A stretch of 64,000 nt of DNA from positions 1,668 to 65,667 of the forward strand of contig NZ_JAKEUQ010000024.1 of assembly GCF_022397955.1 (NCBI RefSeq), written 5' to 3'. The notes beneath the pieces are model-generated. The model ran no database searches. It was given only the letters and a program-made list of their open reading frames with translations, and had not been told where the DNA came from. Every line of letters starts with the position of its first letter. Positions within the stretch are counted from its first letter, which is position 1. Positions 34,778-43,631 of this stretch are shown here, in pieces. The stretch is from Vibrio sp. Isolate32. GTDB lineage: Bacteria; Pseudomonadota; Gammaproteobacteria; Enterobacterales; Vibrionaceae. Both the position numbers and the translations under genes were made by a program.

Positions 34778-36016
34778 TTATGCTTCAAAGTTTGTTAGGC
34801 GTGAGTGCAGTTCACTTTCAACATCTTGCTTGGCACAAACCGTTAGTAGGTCATCAATAAAGTACTTGAGAGCGCGAGCCTCGATGCGTCGAATGCCTTG
34901 TTGCTGCTCTTCAGTTAGGTAACCATAGATGGTCGCTGCTCCAAAATCACCAAAGATCATTTGTCCTTGTTCATTGACTAGGGTGTTATGCGCGTACAAA
35001 TCACCGTGACAAACCTTGTTGTCATGGAGGTGATTAAATACATCGATCATCTGAGTCACGATGTTGTCGATTTGCGAGAGCGGAAGTTCAAAACCTTCTG
35101 GGAAAGTATCACGCGTGCAAGTCTCAAGCGTTGGTGGTAGCCCTAGGTTGTAGTAGCTGTTTGGAATGAGTTCCATCACCAAAGCTAGGTAATCTTGTTC
35201 CTCTACTTGGGCGATAGATTTTACCAAGTTGTTATGGTGACCAGCTTGAAGGCAGGCTTCCAGTTCATCATGTGGGTAGCCGTCACTGGTGACTTCGCCT
35301 TTAAACACTTTAACCGCCACTTCCTGTGGGAAATCAAAGTCGCTGTTTAGCCAGCTTGCATGAGAGATCACGCCAGACGCGCCTTGACCAAGAATTTGAT
35401 TTAGCGAGTAGCTTTGAGAGCTAACCGCAGGTACGCTATCTAAGCTGCTAGGGTGTTTGCAAAACGGGTTGCCCGCAAACGCTAGCCAAGCCAGTTTTGG
35501 TAGCTTGATAAGGAACTCTGGGAATTCAGTTAGTTGGTTTGCAGACAAGCGAACCAGTTCGAGGTTGAATAGGTTTTCCATGCTCTCAGGTAAAGCGCGA
35601 AGCTGGTTACCTGCGAGTGCTAGCTTTTGCAGTCGTGGTCTTTCACCCAGTGAGTTTGGTAGAACTTCGATGGCGTTGTCGGTCAGGATCAACCAGTGCA
35701 ATTGAGGTGGCAGAGACGCTTCGCTCACGGTTTTGATTTGGTTGGTCTTGAAACCGATCATTTCAAGCTTCGGTAGTGACCCAAGAACGTCAGGAAGGTG
35801 CGTGAACAGGTTATTCGACGCAAAGATAATGCGCAGGTGAGTAAGCTGTGATAACTCTTCAGGTAAGTCTGATAGCTGATTCCCCGAAAGATCGAGAATC
35901 TCTAGTGAACCGGCGAGATCCAAGATTTCTAATGGAAACTCAGTGAGACCTTCTGATAGCTTTAAGCGCTTAATACCTTTAAGTTGCCCTGATTTTAATT
36001 GTTCTAGAGTATGCAA
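34778..36016 (-). CDS. Leucine-rich repeat/protein kinase fusion
   Basis: A 412-residue cytosolic protein. Residues 15-200 hold about seven LRRs of the LPxxLxxLxxLxLxxN type (SLEILDLSGNQLSDLPEEL, RLQKLALAGNQLRALPESM, NLELVRLSANQLTEFPEFL). Residues 205-412 are a eukaryotic-like kinase: glycine loop LGQGASGVISHA, ATP lysine VAVKVFK, catalytic loop HGDLYAHNT and metal loop GDFGAA (usual HRD is HGD; usual DFG is present). There is no signal peptide or TM segment. Such fusions are scattered in gammaproteobacteria with no known substrate. It is monocistronic. Confidence 0.88.
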   Translation of the reverse strand: MHTLEQLKSGQLKGIKRLKLSEGLTEFPLEILDLAGSLEILDLSGNQLSDLPEELSQLTHLRIIFASNNLFTHLPDVLGSLPKLEMIGFKTNQIKTVSEASLPPQLHWLILTDNAIEVLPNSLGERPRLQKLALAGNQLRALPESMENLFNLELVRLSANQLTEFPEFLIKLPKLAWLAFAGNPFCKHPSSLDSVPAVSSQSYSLNQILGQGASGVISHASWLNSDFDFPQEVAVKVFKGEVTSDGYPHDELEACLQAGHHNNLVKSIAQVEEQDYLALVMELIPNSYYNLGLPPTLETCTRDTFPEGFELPLSQIDNIVTQMIDVFNHLHDNKVCHGDLYAHNTLVNEQGQMIFGDFGAATIYGYLTEEQQQGIRRIEARALKYFIDDLLTVCAKQDVESELHSRLTNFEA

Positions 36017-36071
36017 ACCTTAGCCTTATGATTAGATGTTCGAGGCGCGTAGTGTACTTGTCTCAATCGAG

Positions 36072-36104
36072 AAAGGCGAGTATCCGCAACAATACTCGCC
36101 TATC
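36072..36104 (-). terminator. Hairpin downstream of the ABC-F gene
   Basis: AGGCGAGTAT/ATACTCGCCT perfect 10-bp stem with an 8-base loop and only a short TTTC tail on the minus strand; a possible terminator. Confidence 0.55.
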
Positions 36105-36131
36105 TAAGCTCACCGGTCGTTGATATCAAGG

Positions 36132-37706
36132 CTAAAGCAGAATACGATTTTGGCTAACGCCGACCTCCTCAACAAAATCCACGTCATGACTGACTAAGAT
36201 AAAAGCCCCTTGGTATTCACGCAAAGCTGACGCCAATATCTGCTTTGAGTCGATATCTAAATGATTGTCTGGCTCATCAAGCAGCAGTAATGGGGAGTCT
36301 TGCCTATGGCTGACAATCAACATCGCTAGCTTCATTTTCTCTCCACCACTTAGGTGAGCGACTTTGCGGTACACGGAGTCACGCCTAAAGCCGATGCCTG
36401 CTAACAATGTCCGAGCATCACTTTCTGTGAGCCCATCACTATGTGTCATAAGGCTATCGAACATGGTGTTCTGGGTATCCAATAAACCAAAGTGTTGATC
36501 AAGGTACACCGTAGATCCTAAGCGCTTGATAGTTCGAATGTAGTTCGAGTGTTCGTTGTGAATCGCTTTCAACAGTGTCGACTTACCACAGCCGTTTGCG
36601 CCGCTTAGATAACAGCGTTCACCTTGTGACAGAGAAAAATTGATAGCAGTACCAGACCCATACTCAAGTCGGCAATCTTCAACAGTTAACAGCGCGTTCT
36701 TTTTCTTGCCATTACTCTGTTGTAGATACAAGGCCTGCGGTTTGAGTTGCTCTTTTTGTTCTTTAAGAGATCGAAGCTTATCTTGATTTTGCTCCTTTAA
36801 GTTATTTTGGCTAGTGGCTGATGCTGCTTGTGTTCGTCCTGCTTTGTCTTTCATCGCATCTAGTAAGATCTTCGGCTGACTGCCTGATTTACGCAGTCGA
36901 TTTCCTTGCGCCTCTCGCTGTTGCGCTTTTTCTTTATTGGCTTGGGCTTGGCGTTCAAGTCGTCTCTTTTCGGATTGATGATGAGCGATCTGTTTATCTA
37001 GTGCATCGGACTGATTCGACATTTGTTTGAAGTAGTCATCGTAGTTTCCTTTGTAGAAACGTAACCCCAAACTGTTGAGGTGGTAGATCCCTTCCATGTG
37101 CCTCAACAGGCTTCGGTCATGGCTAACCATCAGTATTTTGCCTTCAAATTGTTGGCACTGTTCTATTAACCAGCTGCGCCCGTCACTGTCTAAATGATTC
37201 GACGGCTCATCGAGAATCAGTATGTTGTGGTCTGAAGTAAACAGTTGATGAAGCTGTAAAAGGGCAAGCTGCCCACCGCTTAATGTGTTGCATGGCGTGG
37301 CCAACTCGCTGGTTATTTTCAGATTGGCCAACAGCCTCTGAGTGTTTTTTTGCAAATCCCAATCATCACCAACGATGTCAAAGTGTTGAAGCTCGCAGCT
37401 GCCTTGTTCGATAGCTCGCAAGGCATTGAGTTTCTCAGTGATACCTAAGAAATCAGCAATGCTGATCGTGCTATCCAAAAGTTCTGAAGGCAACTGCGAG
37501 TAGAAACCAATCGAGCCTTGTCTAGACACACTCCCAGATGTCGGCTGCGTTTGCCCAGTGAGTAATGAAAGTAGCAACGATTTTCCGGCTCCGTTTCTTC
37601 CAACTAAGCCAGTCAGTCGCGAGTTCAAATTGAAGGTGATGTCTTTAAATAGCCATTCACCAGTATCGAGTTGGAATGAGAGATTATTGGCTAAAATAGT
37701 AGGCAT
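36132..37706 (-). CDS. ABC-F family ATPase
   Basis: A 524-residue soluble tandem ABC protein without membrane domain. ABC1 has Walker A GRNGAGKS, signature LSGGQ and Walker B ILILDEPSNHLD. A charged linker (about 230-320) follows, then ABC2 with GANGCGKS, LSGGE and LLLLDEPDNHLD. ABC-F proteins act on the ribosome, either as translation factors or as target-protecting antibiotic-resistance proteins. The subfamily cannot be set by eye. GGGAGG precedes the start. A long upstream leader with an overlapping small frame may regulate it. Confidence 0.9.
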   Translation of the reverse strand: MPTILANNLSFQLDTGEWLFKDITFNLNSRLTGLVGRNGAGKSLLLSLLTGQTQPTSGSVSRQGSIGFYSQLPSELLDSTISIADFLGITEKLNALRAIEQGSCELQHFDIVGDDWDLQKNTQRLLANLKITSELATPCNTLSGGQLALLQLHQLFTSDHNILILDEPSNHLDSDGRSWLIEQCQQFEGKILMVSHDRSLLRHMEGIYHLNSLGLRFYKGNYDDYFKQMSNQSDALDKQIAHHQSEKRRLERQAQANKEKAQQREAQGNRLRKSGSQPKILLDAMKDKAGRTQAASATSQNNLKEQNQDKLRSLKEQKEQLKPQALYLQQSNGKKKNALLTVEDCRLEYGSGTAINFSLSQGERCYLSGANGCGKSTLLKAIHNEHSNYIRTIKRLGSTVYLDQHFGLLDTQNTMFDSLMTHSDGLTESDARTLLAGIGFRRDSVYRKVAHLSGGEKMKLAMLIVSHRQDSPLLLLDEPDNHLDIDSKQILASALREYQGAFILVSHDVDFVEEVGVSQNRILL

Positions 37707-37884
37707 AAAAATACCTCCCTTTACGTATAAACGAGTAAAAGGGGCGAGGCGCTTTTCTGTGCAAGATCCAGCTGGATGCTAACAACAGATCGCCATAGGC
37801 GTTACTTAGGTAGATGACCAATAAAAGAGAGAAAGCGGTATTGAGATGGTTTCTGTCTTTTAGGTGCAGTTCTGCAAGATTCAT
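37684..37884 (-). CDS. Possible upstream ORF in the ABC-F leader
   Basis: An open frame starting MNLAELHLKDRNHLNTAFSL and ending RKGRYFYAYYFSQ overlaps the ABC-F start by about 20 bases in another frame (longer in-frame starts reach 37950). No good ribosome-binding site is seen. It may be chance or a regulatory leader. Confidence 0.2.
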   Translation of the reverse strand: MNLAELHLKDRNHLNTAFSLLLVIYLSNAYGDLLLASSWILHRKAPRPFYSFIRKGRYFYAYYFSQ

Positions 37885-38104
37885 GTTGTCAAAAGACAGA
37901 TCTTTAAGAACTTGATTTGTCGCGAAAATAGATGACGAAGTAACGCCCACTAACCCCGAGTGTCCAAATGATTTTTAAAAAATAAATCGGATGTCAGGAT
38001 GTTAGTACTTCATTATGGCGTTATTCTCTTTTGAAATGATGGTGGAATGGTACTGAATGCGGGCTTAGAAAGTCAACAGGGTGAAGTGATTAAAAGTTGT
38101 CCAA

Positions 38105-38137
38105 ATAATAAAAGCGCCGATGAGACGCTTTTATTGA
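38105..38137 (-). terminator. Intrinsic terminator of the aldehyde dehydrogenase-tetR operon
   Basis: ATAAAAGCG/CGCTTTTAT perfect 9-bp stem followed on the minus strand by TATTTGG, 60 bases after the tetR stop. Confidence 0.75.
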
Positions 38138-38199
38138 TTTGCTGAAACTTAACGTTGCTTAATGGTAGGATACTTAGCTTGTAGCAAGAGACAATCTAG

Positions 38200-38787
38200 C
38201 TAACAGGACGGCTGCGCTTGACCACCAATGGCACGCCAGCACATATCAAAACTGTCATTGATGTACTTTTCTGACTGCCCTGGTTGCGATTCTGGTTGAT
38301 CAACGAGCCAGTTCGCACAAATCAAAAAGTGGCTATGGATGAAGTGTCTAACGAGATTAATGTCTAACACCATCAACTCTTCAGCTTGTTGTCCTTTCAA
38401 AATGATGTCATCGAGTGACGCAAACATCTGCGAGACAATGACTTCACGAGTTTGAGTTGTTGGGTCAAAGTGCACATTGGTGAAGAACTTCATGGCGACT
38501 GGGTTTTCCAATGCCCACTCAATTCCGGTCATCCACATGAATTTAAAGGCTTGATAGCGATTTTGTTCAGCGATTTCTGTGTGTTGATCCAGAGTAGAAA
38601 ATAGCTCTACTTTCAATTCACGAAACAGTTCATCAATCAGTAGAGATTTGTTCTCAAAGTGATGAAACAGTGTCGCTTTTGCTACACCGGCGGTCTTCGC
38701 TATTTGCCCAGTAGATGTGCCCTCTAACCCTTGTTGGGAAAAGAGTAGGAGTGCAGCATCTAGGATTTTTTGCCTTTTTGTAATCAT
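38200..38787 (-). CDS. TetR family transcriptional regulator
   Basis: A 195-residue TetR protein. The N-terminal helix-turn-helix is ILDAALLLFSQQGLEGTSTG ... GVAKATLFHHFENKSLL; the C-terminal ligand domain is variable. Its start overlaps the stop of the aldehyde dehydrogenase gene as ATGA, so both are in one operon. A near-perfect 18-bp palindrome upstream of the operon is the probable operator, suggesting autorepression relieved by an aldehyde or related compound (inference). Confidence 0.9.
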   Translation of the reverse strand: MITKRQKILDAALLLFSQQGLEGTSTGQIAKTAGVAKATLFHHFENKSLLIDELFRELKVELFSTLDQHTEIAEQNRYQAFKFMWMTGIEWALENPVAMKFFTNVHFDPTTQTREVIVSQMFASLDDIILKGQQAEELMVLDINLVRHFIHSHFLICANWLVDQPESQPGQSEKYINDSFDMCWRAIGGQAQPSC

Positions 38788-40220
38788 CGATTCAGTACTT
38801 TGAACATCATTTTTTTGATTGGGTTGTTGTATGGAGGGTGCATCAACTTAGTGAAGTTGATCTTGCCTCGAGTCAACACGGTTTTTGCATGGCTAAAGGT
38901 CTTGAAGCCTTCAATGCCGTGGTAGTGTCCCATGCCTGAAGGGCCAATACCACCAAATGGCGCGTCTTCCGCTGCCACATGTACCAAAGAGTCATTGATA
39001 CAAACGCCGCCTGAGTGTGTATCCGATAGGAATCGATCATGGGTTTTCTTGTCGTGACTCATTAGGTACAACGCAAGTGGACGCTCTCTGGTGGTGATGT
39101 AGCTTATCGCTTCTTCAATTGAATCATAAGGCACGATTGGTAGCACAGGGCCAAACAACTCTTCTTGCATTGCCACCATGTCATCATTCACTTCAGTGAG
39201 AAGGTGCGGTGTCATTCTATGGTTCACGTCGTCTTGTGCCTGCTCGGTAACGGTATGTATTACAGCACCTTTTGACTTCGCATCTTCAACCACACCTTTT
39301 AATCGATTGTACTGGCGCATGTTAACCACTGAGGTTAAGTATTTGCTCTCAATTCCTGCTTTATAAAGCTTCTTGAAGTAGCGCTTGTAAGCTGTGATAA
39401 ATGCATCGACTTTCTCTCGTGGCAGCAAGATGTAATCCGGTGCGACACAGATTTGACCTGCGTTTAAGCTCTTGGCAAACAGGATACGTTCAACCGCGTC
39501 GGCGACATCGAAATCTGGTGCGATGATGGTTGGAGACTTACCGCCAAGTTCAAGTGTCACTGGCGTTAGGTTCGCGGCTGCGGCTTTCATTACGAGCTTA
39601 CCAACAGAGGTTGAACCTGTGAATAGGATATGGTTAAACGGCAGCTGGCTAAACTTAGCAGAAACGTCGGCTTCACCTTCGATGATCGCCACTTGTTCTT
39701 CACTGAAACCTTCGGCCAACATCGCTTTCAAAACACGGTTGGTTGCAGGAGTAAACTCAGACATTTTGAGCATGGCTGTGTTACCTGCTGCCAATGCTGT
39801 GATGAGAGGGCCCAAAGAGAGCATAACTGGGAAGTTCCAAGGCACGATGATGCCAACCACACCTACCGGTTGATAATGCACAGTAATCTTGGCTGGTGTT
39901 AGCATTAAGCCGGCTTTACGACGTGAAGGCTTCAACCACTTCTTAAGATTTTTATCGCTGTAATTGATCTGGTGTAGGGAAGGGGTGATGTCAGCAATTA
40001 AGCTGTCGTGCTTTGCTCGATGGCCATAATCTTCTGATACCGCTTCAATTAACTGCTCTTGGTAACGCATTAATAGTTTTTTCAAGACTGAGAAATCATT
40101 TCGTCTCTGCTCAAGTGTTGGATTAACGTTGTTACGGTAGTGATTTTGTTGTCGGTTGAATATTTGATCCATGTCGTTGGTGCTCGACGTGTTTGGTTCA
40201 AGGTCTAGATTATGGCTCAT
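38784..40220 (-). CDS. Coniferyl-aldehyde-dehydrogenase-like NAD(P)-dependent aldehyde dehydrogenase
   Basis: A 478-residue aldehyde dehydrogenase. PWNFPVMLSLGPL is the cofactor region, FTGSTSVGK the Rossmann turn, LELGGKSPTII carries the general-base Glu, and NAGQICVAPDY the catalytic Cys. It ends FNSVLTR-like with KKMMFKVLNR. The sequence fits the CalB group, with broad aliphatic and aromatic aldehydes as substrates. ATG at 40220 follows AGGGGA; the in-frame start at 40304 would cross the operator and is rejected. Operon with tetR. Confidence 0.88.
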   Translation of the reverse strand: MSHNLDLEPNTSSTNDMDQIFNRQQNHYRNNVNPTLEQRRNDFSVLKKLLMRYQEQLIEAVSEDYGHRAKHDSLIADITPSLHQINYSDKNLKKWLKPSRRKAGLMLTPAKITVHYQPVGVVGIIVPWNFPVMLSLGPLITALAAGNTAMLKMSEFTPATNRVLKAMLAEGFSEEQVAIIEGEADVSAKFSQLPFNHILFTGSTSVGKLVMKAAAANLTPVTLELGGKSPTIIAPDFDVADAVERILFAKSLNAGQICVAPDYILLPREKVDAFITAYKRYFKKLYKAGIESKYLTSVVNMRQYNRLKGVVEDAKSKGAVIHTVTEQAQDDVNHRMTPHLLTEVNDDMVAMQEELFGPVLPIVPYDSIEEAISYITTRERPLALYLMSHDKKTHDRFLSDTHSGGVCINDSLVHVAAEDAPFGGIGPSGMGHYHGIEGFKTFSHAKTVLTRGKINFTKLMHPPYNNPIKKMMFKVLNR

Positions 40221-40242
40221 AGTATCCCCTAAATTCGAAGGC

Positions 40243-40260
40243 TGACCGATTGATTGGTCA
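40243..40260. promoter_or_regulatory. Candidate TetR operator
   Basis: TGACCGATTGATTGGTCA is an 18-bp near-palindrome (7 of 9 positions pair) 23 bases before the aldehyde dehydrogenase start. The motif matches the usual look of TetR-family operators containing TGACC/GGTCA. Confidence 0.65.
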
Positions 40261-40781
40261 GTTAAAGTTACAAGAAGATCGGAGCGAATACAAGATATGG
40301 ACAAGAAAAGTTCAATAATTGAGCGCCTACAACATTAAACTGGGCGATTTTCAGTAGGAAGAATGAAGTATTAGTAGGCGTCGAATCTAGGGATACAAGC
40401 TGTGCTGTTGATAGCAAGGGTTGTGATAGGGAAGTGCCGATATTTGTCACAAGCCTGACCTAATATCACCAAATTAGCTAAGAATTTTAAGCGTCGTTGT
40501 TATTTTATTCCCCTAATTTTTTGTTAGAAAGTGCTTTATTTTTAATGCACTGCAGCCTGTTTTTTGCCCTAAAACCTTGTAATTTCTTAGTTGTCACTTT
40601 AAGTCGATCTGTCGATAAAAAAACGTAATCGTAACCACAAATATCAATGGTTGGACTCGCTCTTAATAATATCGGTTAATGCAGCCAACAAATCGTATTC
40701 GAACGTTTTTTGTTGGGTTATACCTCGCTATTCCAAAGAGGTATCTTCTGTCGATGGCCCTATAGTGTGAGGTCTCTAGAA
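40261..40781. promoter_or_regulatory. Region between the aldehyde dehydrogenase operon and speA
   Basis: Divergent promoter region with a long speA upstream part. No conserved small gene and no clear hairpin. The frame runs open upstream of the speA start to 40710, so the exact speA start is uncertain. Confidence 0.35.
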
Positions 40782-42689
40782 TTGGAAAATTCGGTTAATT
40801 TGGAACGCATCCGTGCTGAGTATAACGTAAAGCACTGGAGCCAAGGTTTTTATGGCATTGATGACAACGGTGAAGTGTATGTATCACCGAGCGAAACGGA
40901 TCATCAAGTCCCACTAAGTAAGATCGTAAAACAGTTAGAGCAAAGAAATATTGGTTTACCTGCTCTTGTGCGTTTTCCTCAAATCGTGCATCAGCGCGTG
41001 CACAATATCTGTAACGCATTTAACCAAGCGATCGAAGAATATCAGTACGACAACCGTTACCTACTTGTTTATCCGATTAAAGTTAACCAACAAAAAGAAG
41101 TGGTTGATGAGATCTTAGCGAGCCAAGCTCAATTAGAGCAAAAGCAGCTAGGCCTAGAGGCGGGCAGCAAGCCTGAGCTATTAGCGGTGTTGGCTTTGGC
41201 TCAAAAAGCGAGTTCTGTGATCGTGTGTAACGGTTACAAAGACAGAGAATATATCCGCCTTGCACTGATTGGCGAGAAGCTAGGGCACAAAGTCTTTATT
41301 GTTCTAGAGAAGTTGTCTGAGCTTGATCTTGTTCTTTCTGAAGCGAAAGCTTTGGGCGTGAAACCTCGTTTGGGTTTACGTATCCGTCTTGCTTCTCAAG
41401 GTGCGGGTAAATGGCAAGCAAGTGGTGGTGAGAAGTCCAAGTTCGGCCTATCTGCATCACAAGTGCTTACTGTTATCGAACGCTTGAAAGCAGAAGACCA
41501 GCTTGATGTTATTGAACTCGTGCACTTCCACCTAGGTTCGCAAATGGCGAACATTCGTGATGTGCGCAATGGTGTAAGTGAAGCGGCTCGTTTCTACTGT
41601 GAGCTGCGTGATATTGGTGCTCAACTGAATTTCTTAGATGTTGGTGGCGGCTTGGCGGTCGATTACGACGGCACACGCAGCCAATCTTCGAACTCTATGA
41701 ACTACTGCTTGCTCGAGTATGCTCGTAACATCGTGATGACAGTAGGGGATATTTGTAAGCTCTACAACCAGCCACAACCTGTGATCATTTCGGAGTCTGG
41801 TCGCTCACTGACAGCGCACCATGCTGTGTTGGTCACCAACGTGATTGGTACTGAAAGCTACTCGCCGGAAGACATGGTAGCGCCAGAGGCAGACGCACCA
41901 TTGTTGCTTAACAACATGTGGAAGAACTTCTTAGAACTCGATGCTGGTAACGATGACCGTGCGTTGATTGAGATCTACAACGATACGCAGAGTGATATTG
42001 CAGAAGCGCACAACCAATTTGCGACCGGTATGCTGAACCTCCAGCACCGTGCTTGGGCTGAGCAGATGTCTTTGCGCATCAACTACGAGCTAAGCACTCG
42101 TATGAGCACAAAGAACCGTTACCACCGTCCAATTTTGGATGAGTTGAGTGAGCGTTTAGCGGACAAGTTCTTTGTGAACTTCTCACTGTTCCAGTCATTG
42201 CCAGACGCATGGGGTATTGATCAGGTATTCCCTGTATTGCCATTGAGCGGTTTAGACAATGCGGATGAGCGTCGTGCTGTTGTATTGGACATTACTTGTG
42301 ACTCCGACGGTACGATTGACCAGTATGTTGACGGTCAAGGCATTGAAACTACGTTGCCAGTGCCGGCATGGAACCCAGACGAACCATACCTAATGGGCTT
42401 CTTCTTAGTAGGGGCGTACCAAGAGATCTTGGGTGATATGCATAACCTATTTGGTGACACGCACAGTGTCGTGGTGAATGTTGATGAGAGCGGCGAAGCA
42501 AATATCGATTACATCAACGAAGGCGACACTGTAGAAGATATGATGCGTTACGTTCACATTGATGTGGACCTAATTCGTCAGAACTACAAAGAATTGGTCA
42601 CGGCGAAAGTACCAGCGCAAGAGCAACAGAGCGTACTTGAAGAGTTAGAGCAAGGCTTGATGGGTTACACCTATCTAGAGGATTTTTAA
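40782..42689 (+). CDS. speA: Biosynthetic arginine decarboxylase
   Basis: A 635-residue PLP enzyme (alanine-racemase fold) that decarboxylates arginine to agmatine, the first step to putrescine. PLP-lysine is in LLVYPIKVNQQKEVV; LELVHFHLGSQ-like ELVHFHLGSQMANIRD, FLDVGGGLAVDYDG and ISESGRSLTAHHAV are conserved. The start is set at a TTG (40782) nine bases after GAGG, giving MENSVNLERIRAEYNVKHWS; upstream in-frame GTG (40767) and ATG (40710) are possible. Its stop overlaps the speB start. Confidence 0.93.
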   Translation: MENSVNLERIRAEYNVKHWSQGFYGIDDNGEVYVSPSETDHQVPLSKIVKQLEQRNIGLPALVRFPQIVHQRVHNICNAFNQAIEEYQYDNRYLLVYPIKVNQQKEVVDEILASQAQLEQKQLGLEAGSKPELLAVLALAQKASSVIVCNGYKDREYIRLALIGEKLGHKVFIVLEKLSELDLVLSEAKALGVKPRLGLRIRLASQGAGKWQASGGEKSKFGLSASQVLTVIERLKAEDQLDVIELVHFHLGSQMANIRDVRNGVSEAARFYCELRDIGAQLNFLDVGGGLAVDYDGTRSQSSNSMNYCLLEYARNIVMTVGDICKLYNQPQPVIISESGRSLTAHHAVLVTNVIGTESYSPEDMVAPEADAPLLLNNMWKNFLELDAGNDDRALIEIYNDTQSDIAEAHNQFATGMLNLQHRAWAEQMSLRINYELSTRMSTKNRYHRPILDELSERLADKFFVNFSLFQSLPDAWGIDQVFPVLPLSGLDNADERRAVVLDITCDSDGTIDQYVDGQGIETTLPVPAWNPDEPYLMGFFLVGAYQEILGDMHNLFGDTHSVVVNVDESGEANIDYINEGDTVEDMMRYVHIDVDLIRQNYKELVTAKVPAQEQQSVLEELEQGLMGYTYLEDF

Positions 42690-43618
42690 TGAACGATCTA
42701 TTTACAAAACCAGATTACTCGCTGTACTCCAATGCGATGACGTTTATGCGTCGTCCATTGGTGCAAAACCCAATCGACAACGATGCTGATGTGGTTGTAT
42801 TAGGTGCGCCACTAGATATGGCGACATCGGGCCGCTCGGGTGCTCGCATGGGACCTGATGCGATTCGTCGTGCATCGGTAAACTTGGCGTGGGAAGGTAA
42901 GAAATTCCCGTGGGACTTCAATGTATTTGAGCATACCTCGGTAATTGATGCTGGCGACCTTGTGTTTGATTGTGGTGATGCAGAAGACCTAACTCAGCGT
43001 TTGGAAGCAGCAGCTGATGCGATTCTAAATAGTGGTAAAACTCTGTTAGGTTTAGGTGGTGATCACTTCATTACACTGCCTCTACTACGAGCGTATGGTA
43101 AGAAGTATGGGGAGATGGCGTTGATTCACTTCGACGCGCACACCGACACCTACAACCAAGGCAGCCGTTACGACCACGGCACCATGTTCTATCATGCCCC
43201 AAAGGAAGGCCTTATCTCGCCAGAACATTCGGTGCAGATCGGCATTCGTACTGAGTACAAACAAGAAGGTCATGGCTTCAACGTTATTAATGCGATGCAA
43301 GCCAATGACATGGGCGTGGATGAGATCATTGCTCAAGTGAAAGGTATTGTTGGTGATAAGCCAGTGTATCTGACGTTTGATATCGACTGTCTCGATCCTG
43401 CTTTTGCACCGGGTACTGGCACGCCAGTGTGTGGTGGTTTGAATTCAGACAAAGTTTTGAAAATCATCCGTGGTTTGCAGGGTATCAATATGGTTGGTAT
43501 GGACGTTGTAGAAGTGTCTCCAGCGTATGACCAAAGTGACATCACAGCATTAGCTGGTGCTACGATTGCGCTTGAGTTGCTTTATGTTTGGACGGCGAAT
43601 CGCCTAGCTAAATCATAA
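42689..43618 (+). CDS. speB: Agmatinase
   Basis: A 309-residue ureohydrolase that splits agmatine into putrescine and urea. The Mn-binding motifs are GGDHFITLPLL, HFDAHTDTYN and FDIDCLDPAFAPGTG. The ATG shares its A with the speA stop (TAATG), so translation is coupled. speA and speB give the two-step arginine route to putrescine. Confidence 0.96.
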   Translation: MNDLFTKPDYSLYSNAMTFMRRPLVQNPIDNDADVVVLGAPLDMATSGRSGARMGPDAIRRASVNLAWEGKKFPWDFNVFEHTSVIDAGDLVFDCGDAEDLTQRLEAAADAILNSGKTLLGLGGDHFITLPLLRAYGKKYGEMALIHFDAHTDTYNQGSRYDHGTMFYHAPKEGLISPEHSVQIGIRTEYKQEGHGFNVINAMQANDMGVDEIIAQVKGIVGDKPVYLTFDIDCLDPAFAPGTGTPVCGGLNSDKVLKIIRGLQGINMVGMDVVEVSPAYDQSDITALAGATIALELLYVWTANRLAKS

Positions 43619-43631
43619 AATGTCGTTGTTA

